A stretch of 64,000 nucleotides of DNA from Propionivibrio soli (GTDB lineage Bacteria; Pseudomonadota; Gammaproteobacteria; Burkholderiales; Rhodocyclaceae). The notes under the pieces were generated by a model. The model ran no database searches. It saw only the letters and a list, made by a program, of their open reading frames with translations, and was not told where the DNA came from. Position 1 is the stretch's first letter, and each line of letters starts with the position of its first letter. This document shows, one piece after another, positions 1-8,766 of the stretch. Made by a program: the position numbers and the translations under genes. The stretch is taken from the NCBI RefSeq assembly GCF_025770765.1, contig NZ_JANZKY010000021.1, positions 1-64,000 of the forward strand, given 5' to 3'.

Positions 1-1
1 C

Positions 2-100
2 GGTGCCTTGGCGATGACCACCCCCGGCGATACCTCGATGGTGCGTGTCGAGGAAGTCGAAGCCGCCATGAAGGGCAAGGGCGCTCGCGTCATCCGGTAA
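2..100 (+). CDS. C-terminal end of a PfkB-family carbohydrate kinase (partial)
   Basis: Only the last 32 codons are in the window, read in the frame ending with TAA at 98-100. The peptide starts GALAMTTPGDTSMVRVEEVE and ends with a basic tail. The GALAxTxxGD pattern followed by a V/L-x-x-VE helix is how ribokinase/PfkB-family kinases usually end, in the last helix next to the nucleotide pocket. The sugar substrate cannot be judged from this piece. It is convergent with the downstream bisphosphatase gene and shares a terminator with it. The family call is inference from a short motif. Confidence 0.5.
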   Translation, partial: GALAMTTPGDTSMVRVEEVEAAMKGKGARVIR

Positions 101-162
101 GCGGCGCCACTAAACCGGCGGGGCGGCGCGCTGAGCCGCTCCGTCCGGTCCGAAGCGCCCCC

Positions 163-198
163 AAAAGAAACGGCCTCCCAAGGGAGGCCGTTTCTTTT
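163..198. terminator. Bidirectional intrinsic terminator
   Basis: A 17-bp perfect inverted repeat lies between the convergent kinase and fbp genes. Its GC-rich core is CGGCCTCCC / GGGAGGCCG. It is flanked by an A-run on the left and a T-run on the right, so it can terminate transcripts from both strands. Confidence 0.85.
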
Positions 199-233
199 GC
201 CGTCTCTGGCGCCTGGCGCTCCGGACTTCCGAA

Positions 234-2201
234 TCAGCAGACGCTGTGTTCCTTGATCACGCCTTCGCGATAAGCATGCAGCAGCGCTTGCAAATCGTCG
301 ATCTTGCGCTGGATCTCGCGACCGCGATCGGTGTCGCGCACACACATGCGGAAGGGATGCGTGTGGATGATCTCCGTTTCGCTGTCGATATCGACTTCCT
401 CCGACACGGCCTTCTGCGTCGAGTGGAAAGGCTGGTGCGCTGCGAGCAGCATGCCTCGTGAATTGGCAATCAAGGTATAGCCGGCGATTCCCGTTTCACG
501 TTGATAGGCCTTCGAGAAACCGCCGTCGATAACGAGAAGCTTGCCATTGGCCTTGATCGGGCGTTCCCCCTTCGACACCTTGACCGGTACGTGGCCGTTG
601 ATGATGCGCCCGGTGTTGGGATCGAGGCCGAACTCGCGCAGGATCTTGGTGGCTGATTCTTCCGTGTCACGCAGCGTGTAGTAGGCGTTACGCTTCTCGG
701 CGTGCGTCACCTTGTCGGCCAGGAAGTAGCGTTCGAAGGTGGCCATCTTTTCCTTCCCGAACAGCGGCGACTGCGGCGCACACCACAGGAACCACATGGC
801 GTCCATGCCGTATTGCTTGACTTCGGGGTTGTCGGTTGCGAAGTAGCCCTGGCGTGCCAGCCGGTCCACTCGGTCGAGGAATTCCTTGCCCTTGAAAGAC
901 TTGCCGTCGACGTTGAACGACTTGAACTCGCCGTTTTCTTCCATGGCGATGCAGCCGTGGTAGAGGAGGTTGCCGTCGTGAATTAGATAGAGGCTCCCGT
1001 TCGAGAAGAGGAAGCGGACGTGCTGCTGCAGCTTCTTGCTGTTGACGAAGGAAAGCCTGAGTTTGTCCATGACCTGTTGTTCTTCGGGCGTCAGCGCATC
1101 GGGCGCTTTCGGGTCGATGGTCGGGAAGAAGGTGTCGAGCAGCGGATAGTCGACGCCGTTGAGTTGGACAACGCCGCGCTCGTAATCGATCTTGTCGAGC
1201 AGCAGCCGGTCATCCATCTGGTAGTGGGGCCGGCGCTTGATGACCTGGCTTTCGATCTTGAACTGCATGATCGCCATGGCTTTCTGCATCTGCGCCATGA
1301 GGCGGATTTCCTGGGAAGTGAACTTCTCGTCCGGCGACACCTTGGGAATGAACAATTCGCAGGGGTCGTCCTTGTAGGTTTCGAGGGCGAACGACGCGAG
1401 CGGCAGCAGGCTGACGCCGTAGCCATTTTCGAGCGTCTCCATATTGCCGTAACGCAGACAGGTGCGGATCACGTTGGCGATGCATGGCTCGCTGCCGGCG
1501 GCGGCTCCCATCCACAGAATGTCGTGGTTGCCCCACTGTATGTCGACTTGGTGGTACTCCATGAGGCTATCGAGAATCAGGTGTGCGCCGGGCCCGCGGT
1601 CGTAGATGTCACCGATCACGTGCAGGCGCTCTACCGCCAGGCGCTGGATGAGTTCGGCGAGGCTGATGATGAAGGTCTGCGCGCTGCCCGTAGAGACGAT
1701 CATGTCGATCTGGCTCTGGTAGTACGCCGCCTTGTGTTCGACGCCTTCCTGGTCGTACAGCAACTCCTCGATGGCCTCGGCGACGTGCGGCGGCAGAAAA
1801 CGGCGTACCGTTTCGCGCCGGTACTTCGCGCTCAGGCGCCGGCAGAACTTGGCCAGGCGAACGAGCGTCAGGCGGCTCCACTCGTCCCTGTCGGCAACCG
1901 ATTGCAGCATCATCGGCGTCTTCAATTCGGGGTAGTAGATCAGCGTCGCCAGGTTGCGCCGTTCCGACTTCGACATCGTGTTGCCGAACATTTCCTCGAT
2001 CTTGCGCCAGATCGATCCCGCGCCGTTACGGACGACGTGCTGGAACGCCTCGTATTCACCATGGATATCGGAGAGGAAGTGCTCTGTACCTTTGGGCAAT
2101 TGGAGCAGAGCGCTCAGATTGATGATCGCCGTCGACGCCGCCTGAATGGTCGGGTATTTCTCGGACAGCAGTTGAAGATACTTGACGGTCTCGTTTTGCA
2201 T
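234..2201 (-). CDS. fbp: Class III fructose-1,6-bisphosphatase
   Basis: This is a 655-residue protein of the FBPase class 3 family, common in Firmicutes and sporadic in proteobacteria. It hydrolyses fructose-1,6-bisphosphate to fructose-6-phosphate in gluconeogenesis. The calcineurin-like metallophosphatase motifs are visible: FLSDIHGEY near residue 65, GDIYDRGPGAH and WGNHDILWMGAA in the middle, and NGHVPVK then IDGGFSKAY near the C-terminus, giving the metal-binding Asp, His and Asn residues. The frame is open 25 codons further upstream, but I chose the ATG at 2201. It begins MQNETVKYLQLL, as family members do, and is preceded by a purine-rich AAGAGAG. It is convergent with the PfkB gene and downstream of the LysR gene. 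Confidence 0.93.
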   Translation of the reverse strand: MQNETVKYLQLLSEKYPTIQAASTAIINLSALLQLPKGTEHFLSDIHGEYEAFQHVVRNGAGSIWRKIEEMFGNTMSKSERRNLATLIYYPELKTPMMLQSVADRDEWSRLTLVRLAKFCRRLSAKYRRETVRRFLPPHVAEAIEELLYDQEGVEHKAAYYQSQIDMIVSTGSAQTFIISLAELIQRLAVERLHVIGDIYDRGPGAHLILDSLMEYHQVDIQWGNHDILWMGAAAGSEPCIANVIRTCLRYGNMETLENGYGVSLLPLASFALETYKDDPCELFIPKVSPDEKFTSQEIRLMAQMQKAMAIMQFKIESQVIKRRPHYQMDDRLLLDKIDYERGVVQLNGVDYPLLDTFFPTIDPKAPDALTPEEQQVMDKLRLSFVNSKKLQQHVRFLFSNGSLYLIHDGNLLYHGCIAMEENGEFKSFNVDGKSFKGKEFLDRVDRLARQGYFATDNPEVKQYGMDAMWFLWCAPQSPLFGKEKMATFERYFLADKVTHAEKRNAYYTLRDTEESATKILREFGLDPNTGRIINGHVPVKVSKGERPIKANGKLLVIDGGFSKAYQRETGIAGYTLIANSRGMLLAAHQPFHSTQKAVSEEVDIDSETEIIHTHPFRMCVRDTDRGREIQRKIDDLQALLHAYREGVIKEHSVC

Positions 2202-2300
2202 GTTTCTCTCTTTTATGTGTGGGCCGTTGTCAACGATGTGTGGCAGACCAAAATTCCAGTGCTTTGTTCCGAGCATAGCGGGGCAACCCTTACCGGTGGC

Positions 2301-3251
2301 TTACGCCTTGCCGCGCGCTGTGCGGCTACCGCTGCTTTGCCACAGCACCTTCGCCGCCGCGTCCACGACCGCCGCTGACAGCGCGTTGAGCACGGCGGAA
2401 TCGAGATTCCAGCAGTGCCAGTAAAGGCCGAGAGGCAGCGGCGAATTCGGCACGAGGTTGACCAGTTCGCCGCTTTCGAGCTCCGTCCGCACTTGGATCT
2501 CGGGCACGACACAGGCTCCCCAGCCAGCGAGAACGGCGCGTACCTGGCCTTCTGAACTAGGCACGAAACACTGATTCAGCTTCGCTTGCTTCAGCTTGAA
2601 CGCGCGGCTCACGAATTCGGTCTGCAGATCGTCCTTGCGATTGAACGCGATGAAGGGCAACTGCCGGAAGTTATGCGCTGACAGACCGCCTGGGCAGAAA
2701 CGCTTGACCGTGTCCGGGCTGCCTACCGCCACGTAATCCATATAACCGAGAAAAACCAGCTTGCAGCCGCGAAGCGCCTGTTTCAGCGTCGTGACACATC
2801 CCAATACCTGCCCTTCTCGCAACCATTCCTGCGTGAAGTCTTGATCGTCGGTAATGATCTCGAGTGGAACGCCCTGGCGTACCAAAGCGTCGAACGCAGG
2901 GAGTGCCCAGGTGGCGATGCTGTCGGCGTTGACGGCGATGGAAATGCGTTCACTTTCGCCAAGGCTGTTACCACCGGTTGTTCCTGGGGCGAGCTTGCGC
3001 AATTCCTGTTCGAGGTCGGTATGCAGAAGCCGGACTTGCATGGTGTGCTTGAGCAAAAGGCGTCCGGCCGGTGTTGGCCGCAACGGTCGTCCCCGCACGA
3101 TAAGCACCGTGCCTGCTTGCGTTTCGAGCGCGCGCAAACGCTGAGACACCGCCGATTGGGTAATCGACAGGCGCTGCGCCGCTTTCTCGAAGCCACCTTC
3201 CTCGACGATGGCCGCGAGGCATTCGAGAAGGTCCGGCGTAAAACGATCCAT
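2301..3251 (-). CDS. LysR-family regulator, ArgP (IciA)-like
   Basis: A 316-residue LysR-type transcriptional regulator. The N-terminal winged helix-turn-helix (residues 1-65, AAQRLSITQSAVSQRLRALE) is followed by a substrate-binding domain. The DNA-binding helix and the arrangement ...VRGRPLRPTPAGRLLLKH match ArgP, which senses lysine/arginine in enterobacteria. The gene is divergent from alanine dehydrogenase with a 128-bp shared promoter region, so control of ald is likely. Either an amino-acid-responsive activator or an autorepressor would fit. The ArgP subgroup is a family-level call; the effector is unknown. The start is the ATG at 3251, 128 bp from the ald start. Confidence 0.85.
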   Translation of the reverse strand: MDRFTPDLLECLAAIVEEGGFEKAAQRLSITQSAVSQRLRALETQAGTVLIVRGRPLRPTPAGRLLLKHTMQVRLLHTDLEQELRKLAPGTTGGNSLGESERISIAVNADSIATWALPAFDALVRQGVPLEIITDDQDFTQEWLREGQVLGCVTTLKQALRGCKLVFLGYMDYVAVGSPDTVKRFCPGGLSAHNFRQLPFIAFNRKDDLQTEFVSRAFKLKQAKLNQCFVPSSEGQVRAVLAGWGACVVPEIQVRTELESGELVNLVPNSPLPLGLYWHCWNLDSAVLNALSAAVVDAAAKVLWQSSGSRTARGKA

Positions 3252-3379
3252 GAATGCCTCCGAGGGCTATTAGCGATTCTTATTAAATGTGAATTCGTTT
3301 AATACTACTTTAAATCCCAAGTGACTTCCACGAGACTGCGTGCACCGGCTTCGACTTAACCCACAATGGAGAAAACGTC
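3252..3379. promoter_or_regulatory. Divergent argP-like / ald promoter region
   Basis: The 128-bp gap is AT-rich compared with its surroundings. It contains the dyad TTAAA-N10-TTTAA at 3283-3302, which looks like a LysR T-N11-A-type operator. A GGAG ribosome-binding site precedes the ald ATG. Operator assignment is inference. Confidence 0.5.
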
Positions 3380-4495
3380 ATGCGAATCGGGGTACCTAAG
3401 GAAATCAAAAATCACGAATATCGCGTTGGACTGACACCCGCCAGCGTGCGCGAGTTGGTTTCGCGCGGCCATTCGGTGTTTGTTCAAAAAGGGGCCGGCG
3501 AGGCCATCGGGCTCTTCGACGAACATTACCAAGCGGCGGGTGCTGCCCTTCTTGCCGAGCCGACGGAGATCTTTGCCACGGCCGACATGATCGTGAAGGT
3601 CAAGGAACCGCAGCCGCAGGAATGCGCGATGCTGCGTCCGGGGCAGATTCTCTATACCTACCTCCACCTGGCGCCTGATCCCGAACAGACGGCCGCGCTC
3701 CTCGCTTCGGGTGCCATCTGCGTGGCGTACGAAACGATCACCGGTCCGAACGGCGGTCTGCCGTTGCTGGCGCCGATGAGCGAAGTGGCAGGGCGAATGG
3801 CCATTCAGGCCGGTGCCGCGCATCTGGAAAAATCAAAGGGCGGTATGGGCGTTCTGCTCGGCGGCGTACCAGGCGTTGCGGCAGCGCACGTCGTAGTCAT
3901 TGGCGCAGGCGTGGTCGGCACGAATGCATTGCAGATGGCCGTGGGGGTTGGCGCACGGGTTACGGTTATCGACAAGAACGTCGACCGGCTGCGCCAATTG
4001 GATCTTGTTTATGGTAACCGCATCACGACGTTGTTTTCCACCGCGCAGCACATTGAAGAAGCCGTCATGGACGCGGATCTGGTGGTCGGCGGCGTGTTGA
4101 TTCCAGGTGCGGCGGCTCCGAAGCTGGTGACGGCTGGGATGATTTCGCAGATGAAGAAGGGGGCGGTGATCGTTGACGTGGCGATCGACCAGGGCGGATG
4201 TTTCGAAACCTCCCACCCGACTACGCACGCACAGCCGACATTCATCGTCGACGGCGTCGTCCATTACTGCGTAGCCAACATGCCCGGCGCCGTGGCGCGC
4301 ACCTCGACGTTTGCGCTCAACAACGCGACGATCGGCTATGCGCTTTCGCTGGCCGACAAGGGGTGGAAGAAAGCCCTTAAGGACTGCGTGCATCTCAAGA
4401 ATGGACTCAACGTCGCGGAAGGTAAGGTCACGTACGCCGCCGTGGCGCGCGCGCTCGGGTATGAGTACGTCGACGCAGATCATCTGATCGGTTAA
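3380..4495 (+). CDS. ald: Alanine dehydrogenase
   Basis: A 371-residue NAD-dependent L-alanine dehydrogenase (alanine + NAD+ + water to pyruvate + ammonia + NADH). It starts [20 protein letters not shown], the family signature. A central Rossmann fold ([18 protein letters not shown], near residues 173-190) binds NAD, and [19 protein letters not shown] lies near the C-terminus. Length equals that of characterised homologues. A GGAG sequence lies upstream of the ATG. It is divergent from a LysR regulator that probably controls it, and is followed by a strong GC-rich hairpin. Confidence 0.96.
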   Translation: MRIGVPKEIKNHEYRVGLTPASVRELVSRGHSVFVQKGAGEAIGLFDEHYQAAGAALLAEPTEIFATADMIVKVKEPQPQECAMLRPGQILYTYLHLAPDPEQTAALLASGAICVAYETITGPNGGLPLLAPMSEVAGRMAIQAGAAHLEKSKGGMGVLLGGVPGVAAAHVVVIGAGVVGTNALQMAVGVGARVTVIDKNVDRLRQLDLVYGNRITTLFSTAQHIEEAVMDADLVVGGVLIPGAAAPKLVTAGMISQMKKGAVIVDVAIDQGGCFETSHPTTHAQPTFIVDGVVHYCVANMPGAVARTSTFALNNATIGYALSLADKGWKKALKDCVHLKNGLNVAEGKVTYAAVARALGYEYVDADHLIG

Positions 4496-4504
4496 CGGCA
4501 AGAA

Positions 4505-4544
4505 CGCCTGCCGAGCGGGGCCGCGTCTTCCCGCCCGGCAGGCG
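4505..4544 (+). terminator. GC-rich hairpin after ald
   Basis: The inverted repeat CGCCTGCCG ... CGGCAGGCG starts 9 bp after the ald stop codon. Only a loose T-run follows about 10 bp later, so it may work as a terminator or as an mRNA 3-prime stabiliser. Confidence 0.6.
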
Positions 4545-4559
4545 ATGGTCGGTTCCCTT

Positions 4560-4749
4560 TTAGGCAAACCGACAGCGGGTACGCACGGAAGCTTCGAGCG
4601 GACCAACGCGTCATCCATTCTTCCTGGCGCGTGGAGTGGTACGCGGATCGCCCTCTCGGCGTAGCGATCCGCAGTTGCTCATCGACCTTTCTGACGCAAC
4701 ATCTTCTCCTGATTGCCTCCGGCGGGAACATCTCCTGCCGTTTTTTTTT
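4560..4749 (+). ncRNA. Candidate small RNA or transcribed leader ending in an intrinsic terminator
   Basis: The stretch has no credible coding frame but ends in a textbook intrinsic terminator. The stem is CGGCGGG / CCTGCCG (4720-4726 and 4734-4740) with a 7-nt loop, then nine T residues (4741-4749). A second perfect 9-bp hairpin, GCGGATCGC / GCGATCCGC, lies around 4638-4668. The ald transcript already has its own hairpin at 4505-4544. A separate short RNA, or a long ald 3-prime UTR, would explain the second terminator. No promoter was confidently found. Confidence 0.35.
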
Positions 4750-5070
4750 CCAGAACCGAAACTACCGCGAAGGGGCCGAAGGTGCATGTGAGGCCTCGAT
4801 CGGGTAAGATCGCGCCTCGTAAGTCTGGGCGTCGGCTCAGCAAGGAAAATTCGCAGGGGAGTCCGGCGCGGTGCGCCCGACTCCCCGTTGTTGTCAGCCG
4901 TGTACCGGCGCGTGAAGCCTTGCATTGAAGCCTTACCCCGCCGAAGTGGGCGATGCAGCGCCTGCCTCGAAACGACAAGAATCAGAGTCCCGAGGGGGAC
5001 TTTGCATTCGGCGCGCTATATGCCCTTCGCCCGCCGTTGCAAAGAACAGCATTTGAAAGAGACCGTATAA
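4750..5070 (+). promoter_or_regulatory. Long structured region upstream of kup
   Basis: There are 321 bp without a supportable gene. The main structure is the perfect inverted repeat GGGGAGTC / GACTCCCC (4856-4863 and 4879-4886), with an inner GCG/CGC extension and then GTTGTTGT, which could act as a weak attenuator. Kup leaders carry c-di-AMP riboswitches in some bacteria, but I do not see that consensus here. A GAAAGAG ribosome-binding site precedes the kup ATG. Confidence 0.35.
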
Positions 5071-6954
5071 ATGCACAACGGAACGAATCAAAGCAGGGCG
5101 CAGCAAGCGGCGCTGGCACTGGCTGCGCTCGGCGTGGTTTACGGTGATATCGGAACCAGTCCGCTGTACGTGATGAAGGAAGTCTTCGCTGGGATTCACC
5201 CAATCCCTCTGAACCCAGGAAACGTGCTCGGCATCCTCTCGTTGATTACCTGGGCGCTGATTATCATCGTTTCCGTCAAGTATGTCGTTTTCATCATGCG
5301 CGCCGACAACCGGGGCGAGGGCGGAATCATGGCCCTCATCGCGCTTGCGCTGCACAATGCCAAGAACAATCGCCACCGCGAGAAAGCGATCCTGCTCGCC
5401 GGCCTGGTCGGTGCAGGGATGTTCTATGGTGACGGAGTCGTCACGCCGGCCATGTCAGTTCTCTCCGCGCTCGAAGGTCTTGATGTGGCCACGCCCGCAT
5501 TCCGACCCTTCATCATTCCGATGACCTTGGTCATCCTTTTCCTGCTTTTTTATTTTCAGCGGCGGGGAACGGCTTCGGTCGGTGCGCTATTCGGGCCGAT
5601 CATGGTGATGTGGTTCTCGACGCTCGGCGTGCTGGGCTTTATCAGCTTAACCGCCCATCCCGCGGTGCTTGGCGCGGTGAACCCGCTGCATGGAATTCGC
5701 TTCCTGATCGAGCACAGTAATATCGCCGTGCTGGCGATGGGCGCGGTGGTGCTATCCGTGACTGGCGCTGAGGCTCTTTACGCCGACATGGGCCACTTCG
5801 GCAGTCGACCAATCCGCCAAGCCTGGTTCGGCTTCGTCCTGCCGGGGTTGCTGCTCAACTACTATGGGCAGGGGGCGCTCATCATTGCGGATCCGGCCAC
5901 GATAGAGAACCCGTTCTATCACCTCGCGCCGGACTGGTTCCTGTATCCCCTTATCGCGTTGGCGACAGCAGCGACGGTGATCGCGTCGCAAGCTGTCATC
6001 TCGGGTGCTTTCTCGGTCACCCGACAGGCTATGCAGCTCGGTTTCGTACCTCGCTTCGAGGTTCAATACACGTCAGAGAAAGCTCAGGGACAGGTGTATC
6101 TGCCCGGGGTTAACTGGGGGCTATTCTTGGCGGTGGTGGTTCTCGTGCTCGGTTTCCGCTCGACGAACAACTTAGCAGCGGCGTACGGAATTGCGGTAAC
6201 CGGCGATATGGTCATTACCTCGATTCTCGCCACCTTCGTAGCCGCCAAGAGCTGGAACTGGGGGTGGGGGCGGGCAATTGCTCTCTTCGCCGTGTTCCTC
6301 TGCGTGGAAGCGACCTTCCTGTTTGCCAACGTGCTGAAGATCCCGGACGGTGGCTGGTTCCCCTTGGCGGTTGGGTCGGCAGTCTTTCTCCTGATGAGCA
6401 CCTGGAAGCGCGGTGGTCAACTGCTCACCGATCGAACCAGTGGCGAGGCAATTTCGTTGACTGCCTTCATCGACGCGTTGCTCGTTTCGATGCCCGAGCG
6501 AGTGCAGGGAACCGCGGTGTTTATGACCTCGAGCAACGATCGCGTGCCGAACGCGATGCTGCACAACCTGATGCATAACAAGGTTCTGCACGAACGTGTG
6601 CTTGTCGTGTCGGTCAAGGTGTTCGACGTGCCCTATGTGCCTGAGATCGACCGTGTCGAAATCCATAAGCTGAAGGGCGATTTCTACAGCATTACCGTGC
6701 AGTACGGGTTCAAGGACGAACCAGACATTCCGCAGGCCCTCTCCCTATGCGCCGCGCAGGGGCTCGACATCAACATGATGGAGACCTCGTTCTTCCTCGG
6801 CCGGGCCACCTTGGTACCCAAGATCGGCTCGGAAATGGCGTACTGGCGTGAAAAGCTGTTCATCTTCCTCTTCCGCAACGCGAGCAGTGCCACGACCTTC
6901 TACAAGATTCCCAGCAACCGCGTCGTCGAACTCGGTACGCAGGTCGTACTGTAG
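5071..6954 (+). CDS. kup: Low-affinity potassium uptake transporter Kup
   Basis: A 627-residue KUP/HAK/KT-type potassium:proton symporter in the inner membrane. The signature LGVVYGDIGTSPLYVMKE is at residues 21-38, followed by about twelve hydrophobic membrane segments (residues 15-430). A cytoplasmic C-terminal domain occupies roughly residues 440-627. Length matches the bacterial family (about 620-630). It appears monocistronic, with a long structured leader upstream and a DauR-like regulator downstream after 192 bp. Confidence 0.96.
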   Translation: MHNGTNQSRAQQAALALAALGVVYGDIGTSPLYVMKEVFAGIHPIPLNPGNVLGILSLITWALIIIVSVKYVVFIMRADNRGEGGIMALIALALHNAKNNRHREKAILLAGLVGAGMFYGDGVVTPAMSVLSALEGLDVATPAFRPFIIPMTLVILFLLFYFQRRGTASVGALFGPIMVMWFSTLGVLGFISLTAHPAVLGAVNPLHGIRFLIEHSNIAVLAMGAVVLSVTGAEALYADMGHFGSRPIRQAWFGFVLPGLLLNYYGQGALIIADPATIENPFYHLAPDWFLYPLIALATAATVIASQAVISGAFSVTRQAMQLGFVPRFEVQYTSEKAQGQVYLPGVNWGLFLAVVVLVLGFRSTNNLAAAYGIAVTGDMVITSILATFVAAKSWNWGWGRAIALFAVFLCVEATFLFANVLKIPDGGWFPLAVGSAVFLLMSTWKRGGQLLTDRTSGEAISLTAFIDALLVSMPERVQGTAVFMTSSNDRVPNAMLHNLMHNKVLHERVLVVSVKVFDVPYVPEIDRVEIHKLKGDFYSITVQYGFKDEPDIPQALSLCAAQGLDINMMETSFFLGRATLVPKIGSEMAYWREKLFIFLFRNASSATTFYKIPSNRVVELGTQVVL

Positions 6955-7111
6955 GGCTTTCGAGGTGCCTTGCCTACGGCATCTCGCGCCTCGCACTTCG
7001 GCATGGTCAACTGCTGCATGATGGTCCTATCCCGAGCGCGGTTTTTCCTGGCTTCCCTACCTTTCTGAGCTTGTCCTTCGCATAACAAGCCGCGATCAGC
7101 ACAAACGAGTT

Positions 7112-7145
7112 TTGACAAAATGTACAAACTTAGATAATCTGTACA
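7112..7145 (+). promoter_or_regulatory. Promoter with overlapping TGTACA operator pair
   Basis: A strong sigma-70 promoter is visible: TTGACA (7112-7117), a 17-bp spacer and TAATCT (7135-7140). Two TGTACA hexamers (7121-7126 and 7140-7145), 19 bp apart, sit in the spacer and just after the -10 box. This suits autorepression by the regulator that starts at 7147. The predicted transcription start falls on or beside that ATG. Confidence 0.6.
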
Positions 7146-7146
7146 T

Positions 7147-7776
7147 ATGAGAACGAAAGCGAATGAGCACGCCGCTTTTCTGGCGCAGATCGAGAAAATT
7201 GCGCAGGGCCTTGGGGAAACGTTTGCCCCGTTTTGCGAAGTGGTAGTGCACGATCTGACTCGCCCCGAACACGCCATACTGGCCATTCATAACAACCTGT
7301 CCGGCCGTTCGGTCGGCGATCCGGTGACCGAGCTAGGCTTGGCTCGTATCGCCGACCCTGCGTACCCGGAAGTGATCGCAAACTATGCCAACCGCTTTGC
7401 TGACGGCCGCCAGGTGAAAAGCACGTCCATTGGCCTCAAGGACGCGAGTGGCCGTTACGTGGCGGCCCTGTGCTTGAATGTGGACCTCAGCCAGTTCAAC
7501 GGACTGCAAAACATGCTTCGGCAATTCAGCCGAGTCGACGAGCCGGGGACCACGGTTGAAACGCTCGATCCTTCCGCGGCGGAGACGATTCGGAAGCGCA
7601 TCGATCAATTTGCGGCGCGTCTCGCGACCACGCCGCGATCGCTTAAGGCGGTGGAGCGGCGAGCTCTCGTGCGCGAGTTGAAGGCCGCCGGATGCATGGA
7701 GGTGCGGCGAGCGACAGAAACCGTCGCGCAGCATCTCGGCGTTTCACGCGCAACGGTGTACAACGATGCCAAGTGA
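7147..7776 (+). CDS. DauR/YheO-type PAS-HTH transcriptional regulator
   Basis: A 209-residue regulator. The N-terminal YheO-like PAS domain (about 10-120, FAPFCEVVVHDLTRPEHAIL) is followed by a DauR-like helix-turn-helix at the C-terminus (VAQHLGVSRATVYNDAK). In Pseudomonas, DauR controls the D-arginine dehydrogenase operon dauBAR, whose dauB is an ornithine-cyclodeaminase-family gene. Here too the next gene is of that family and overlaps this one by 11 bp. The ATG lies only 6 bp after the -10 box, so the mRNA may be leaderless. The effector is probably an amino acid, perhaps hydroxyaspartate or aspartate (inference). Confidence 0.85.
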   Translation: MRTKANEHAAFLAQIEKIAQGLGETFAPFCEVVVHDLTRPEHAILAIHNNLSGRSVGDPVTELGLARIADPAYPEVIANYANRFADGRQVKSTSIGLKDASGRYVAALCLNVDLSQFNGLQNMLRQFSRVDEPGTTVETLDPSAAETIRKRIDQFAARLATTPRSLKAVERRALVRELKAAGCMEVRRATETVAQHLGVSRATVYNDAK

Positions 7777-8737
7777 CGCCCATCTGCTGCTGTTGGACGC
7801 GCCTACGGTGGAGGCGCTGCTCGACTCTGCCAGCGCGCTTGGCGCCGTGCGTGAAGCATTCGAACTCCACAGTCTTGAGGCAGGTCGCACCTTTCCTATT
7901 GTGCGTGAGCGCTTGCTGTCGGGTGCCGTGTTTGGCATCAAATCCGGCGATGTCCCATCGCAAGGGCTGCTCGGATTCAAAGCCGCCGGTTTCTGGCCCG
8001 CCAACCGCCAGCGCGGTGGAGAGCCGCATCAGGCAACGATCCTGCTCTTCGACCCTGAAACGGGCCGGCCGCGTTGCGTTATCGACGGTAACGTCGTCAC
8101 CACCCTGCGCACCGGCGCTGCCGGGGCGCTCGGGCTGATTTATCTTGCGCGCCCAGACAGTGCGCGGCTATGCGTCTTTGGTACGGGCGTGCAGGCGGCC
8201 GTACAAGTGGATTTCGCGCTGCAGGTCATGGATGGAATCAAGCAAGTCCGCTACGTGGCTTCTCACGGGGGGGCGGATGCCGCTTTCGAAAAGCGTTTTG
8301 CGGATCGTTGCGACATCGCACCGGCAAGTGACCTCAATGCCGCTGTCGCCGAGAGCGATATCGTGATTACCGCGACACCGGGCAGGGGTCCGCTCTTTGA
8401 CGCGAACGCCGTGCGCCCAGGGACCCACCTCAACTGCGTCGGCGCCGACACGCGCGGCAAGCGCGAACTGCCAGAGGGCCTTCTCTCGCGCGTGCGCCTG
8501 ATAGTCGACGACCGCACGCAAGCCAGCCAGATTGGCGAGATGCAATGGGCGCCGTCGACGCCTTGCACGGAACTTGGAGACTTCATCACCGGCAAGACGG
8601 ACCTGGAGCGACAGGCGACTGATGTCACCGTCTTCGATATGACCGGGTTGGCCTTGCAGGATCTGACTGTTGCCCGACTGCTCTTCGAGCGTGCCGAGAC
8701 GAGCGGCCACGGAGTACGCGTCTCGTGGCCGTGGTAG
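7766..8737 (+). CDS. Ornithine cyclodeaminase/mu-crystallin-family reductase, iminosuccinate reductase (BhcD)-like
   Basis: A 323-residue NAD(P)-dependent enzyme. It has the family motifs FKAAGFWPANRQ, HQATILLFDPETGRP and GNVVTTLRTGAAGALG, and a Rossmann segment CVFGTGVQAAVQVDFAL near residues 133-150. Members make proline from ornithine, reduce imino acids, or, as BhcD, reduce iminosuccinate to aspartate. The next gene encodes a hydroxyaspartate dehydratase whose product is iminosuccinate, so the BhcD role is the best fit. It overlaps the regulator gene by 11 bp and is separated from the next start by 29 bp, suggesting one operon. Family is confident, substrate is inferred. Confidence 0.8.
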   Translation: MPSDAHLLLLDAPTVEALLDSASALGAVREAFELHSLEAGRTFPIVRERLLSGAVFGIKSGDVPSQGLLGFKAAGFWPANRQRGGEPHQATILLFDPETGRPRCVIDGNVVTTLRTGAAGALGLIYLARPDSARLCVFGTGVQAAVQVDFALQVMDGIKQVRYVASHGGADAAFEKRFADRCDIAPASDLNAAVAESDIVITATPGRGPLFDANAVRPGTHLNCVGADTRGKRELPEGLLSRVRLIVDDRTQASQIGEMQWAPSTPCTELGDFITGKTDLERQATDVTVFDMTGLALQDLTVARLLFERAETSGHGVRVSWPW

Positions 8738-8766
8738 GCCACAATCTCTTGGAAAGGAATTGCCCC

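Noticed and set aside
1020-2378. Long plus-strand open frame (452 codons) opposite fbp
   Set aside because: It is antisense to a clear class III FBPase, has no recognisable domain, and arises from GC-rich codon structure.
4750-5070. c-di-AMP (ydaO) riboswitch before kup
   Set aside because: Expected by analogy with other potassium transporters, but the conserved loops are not present.
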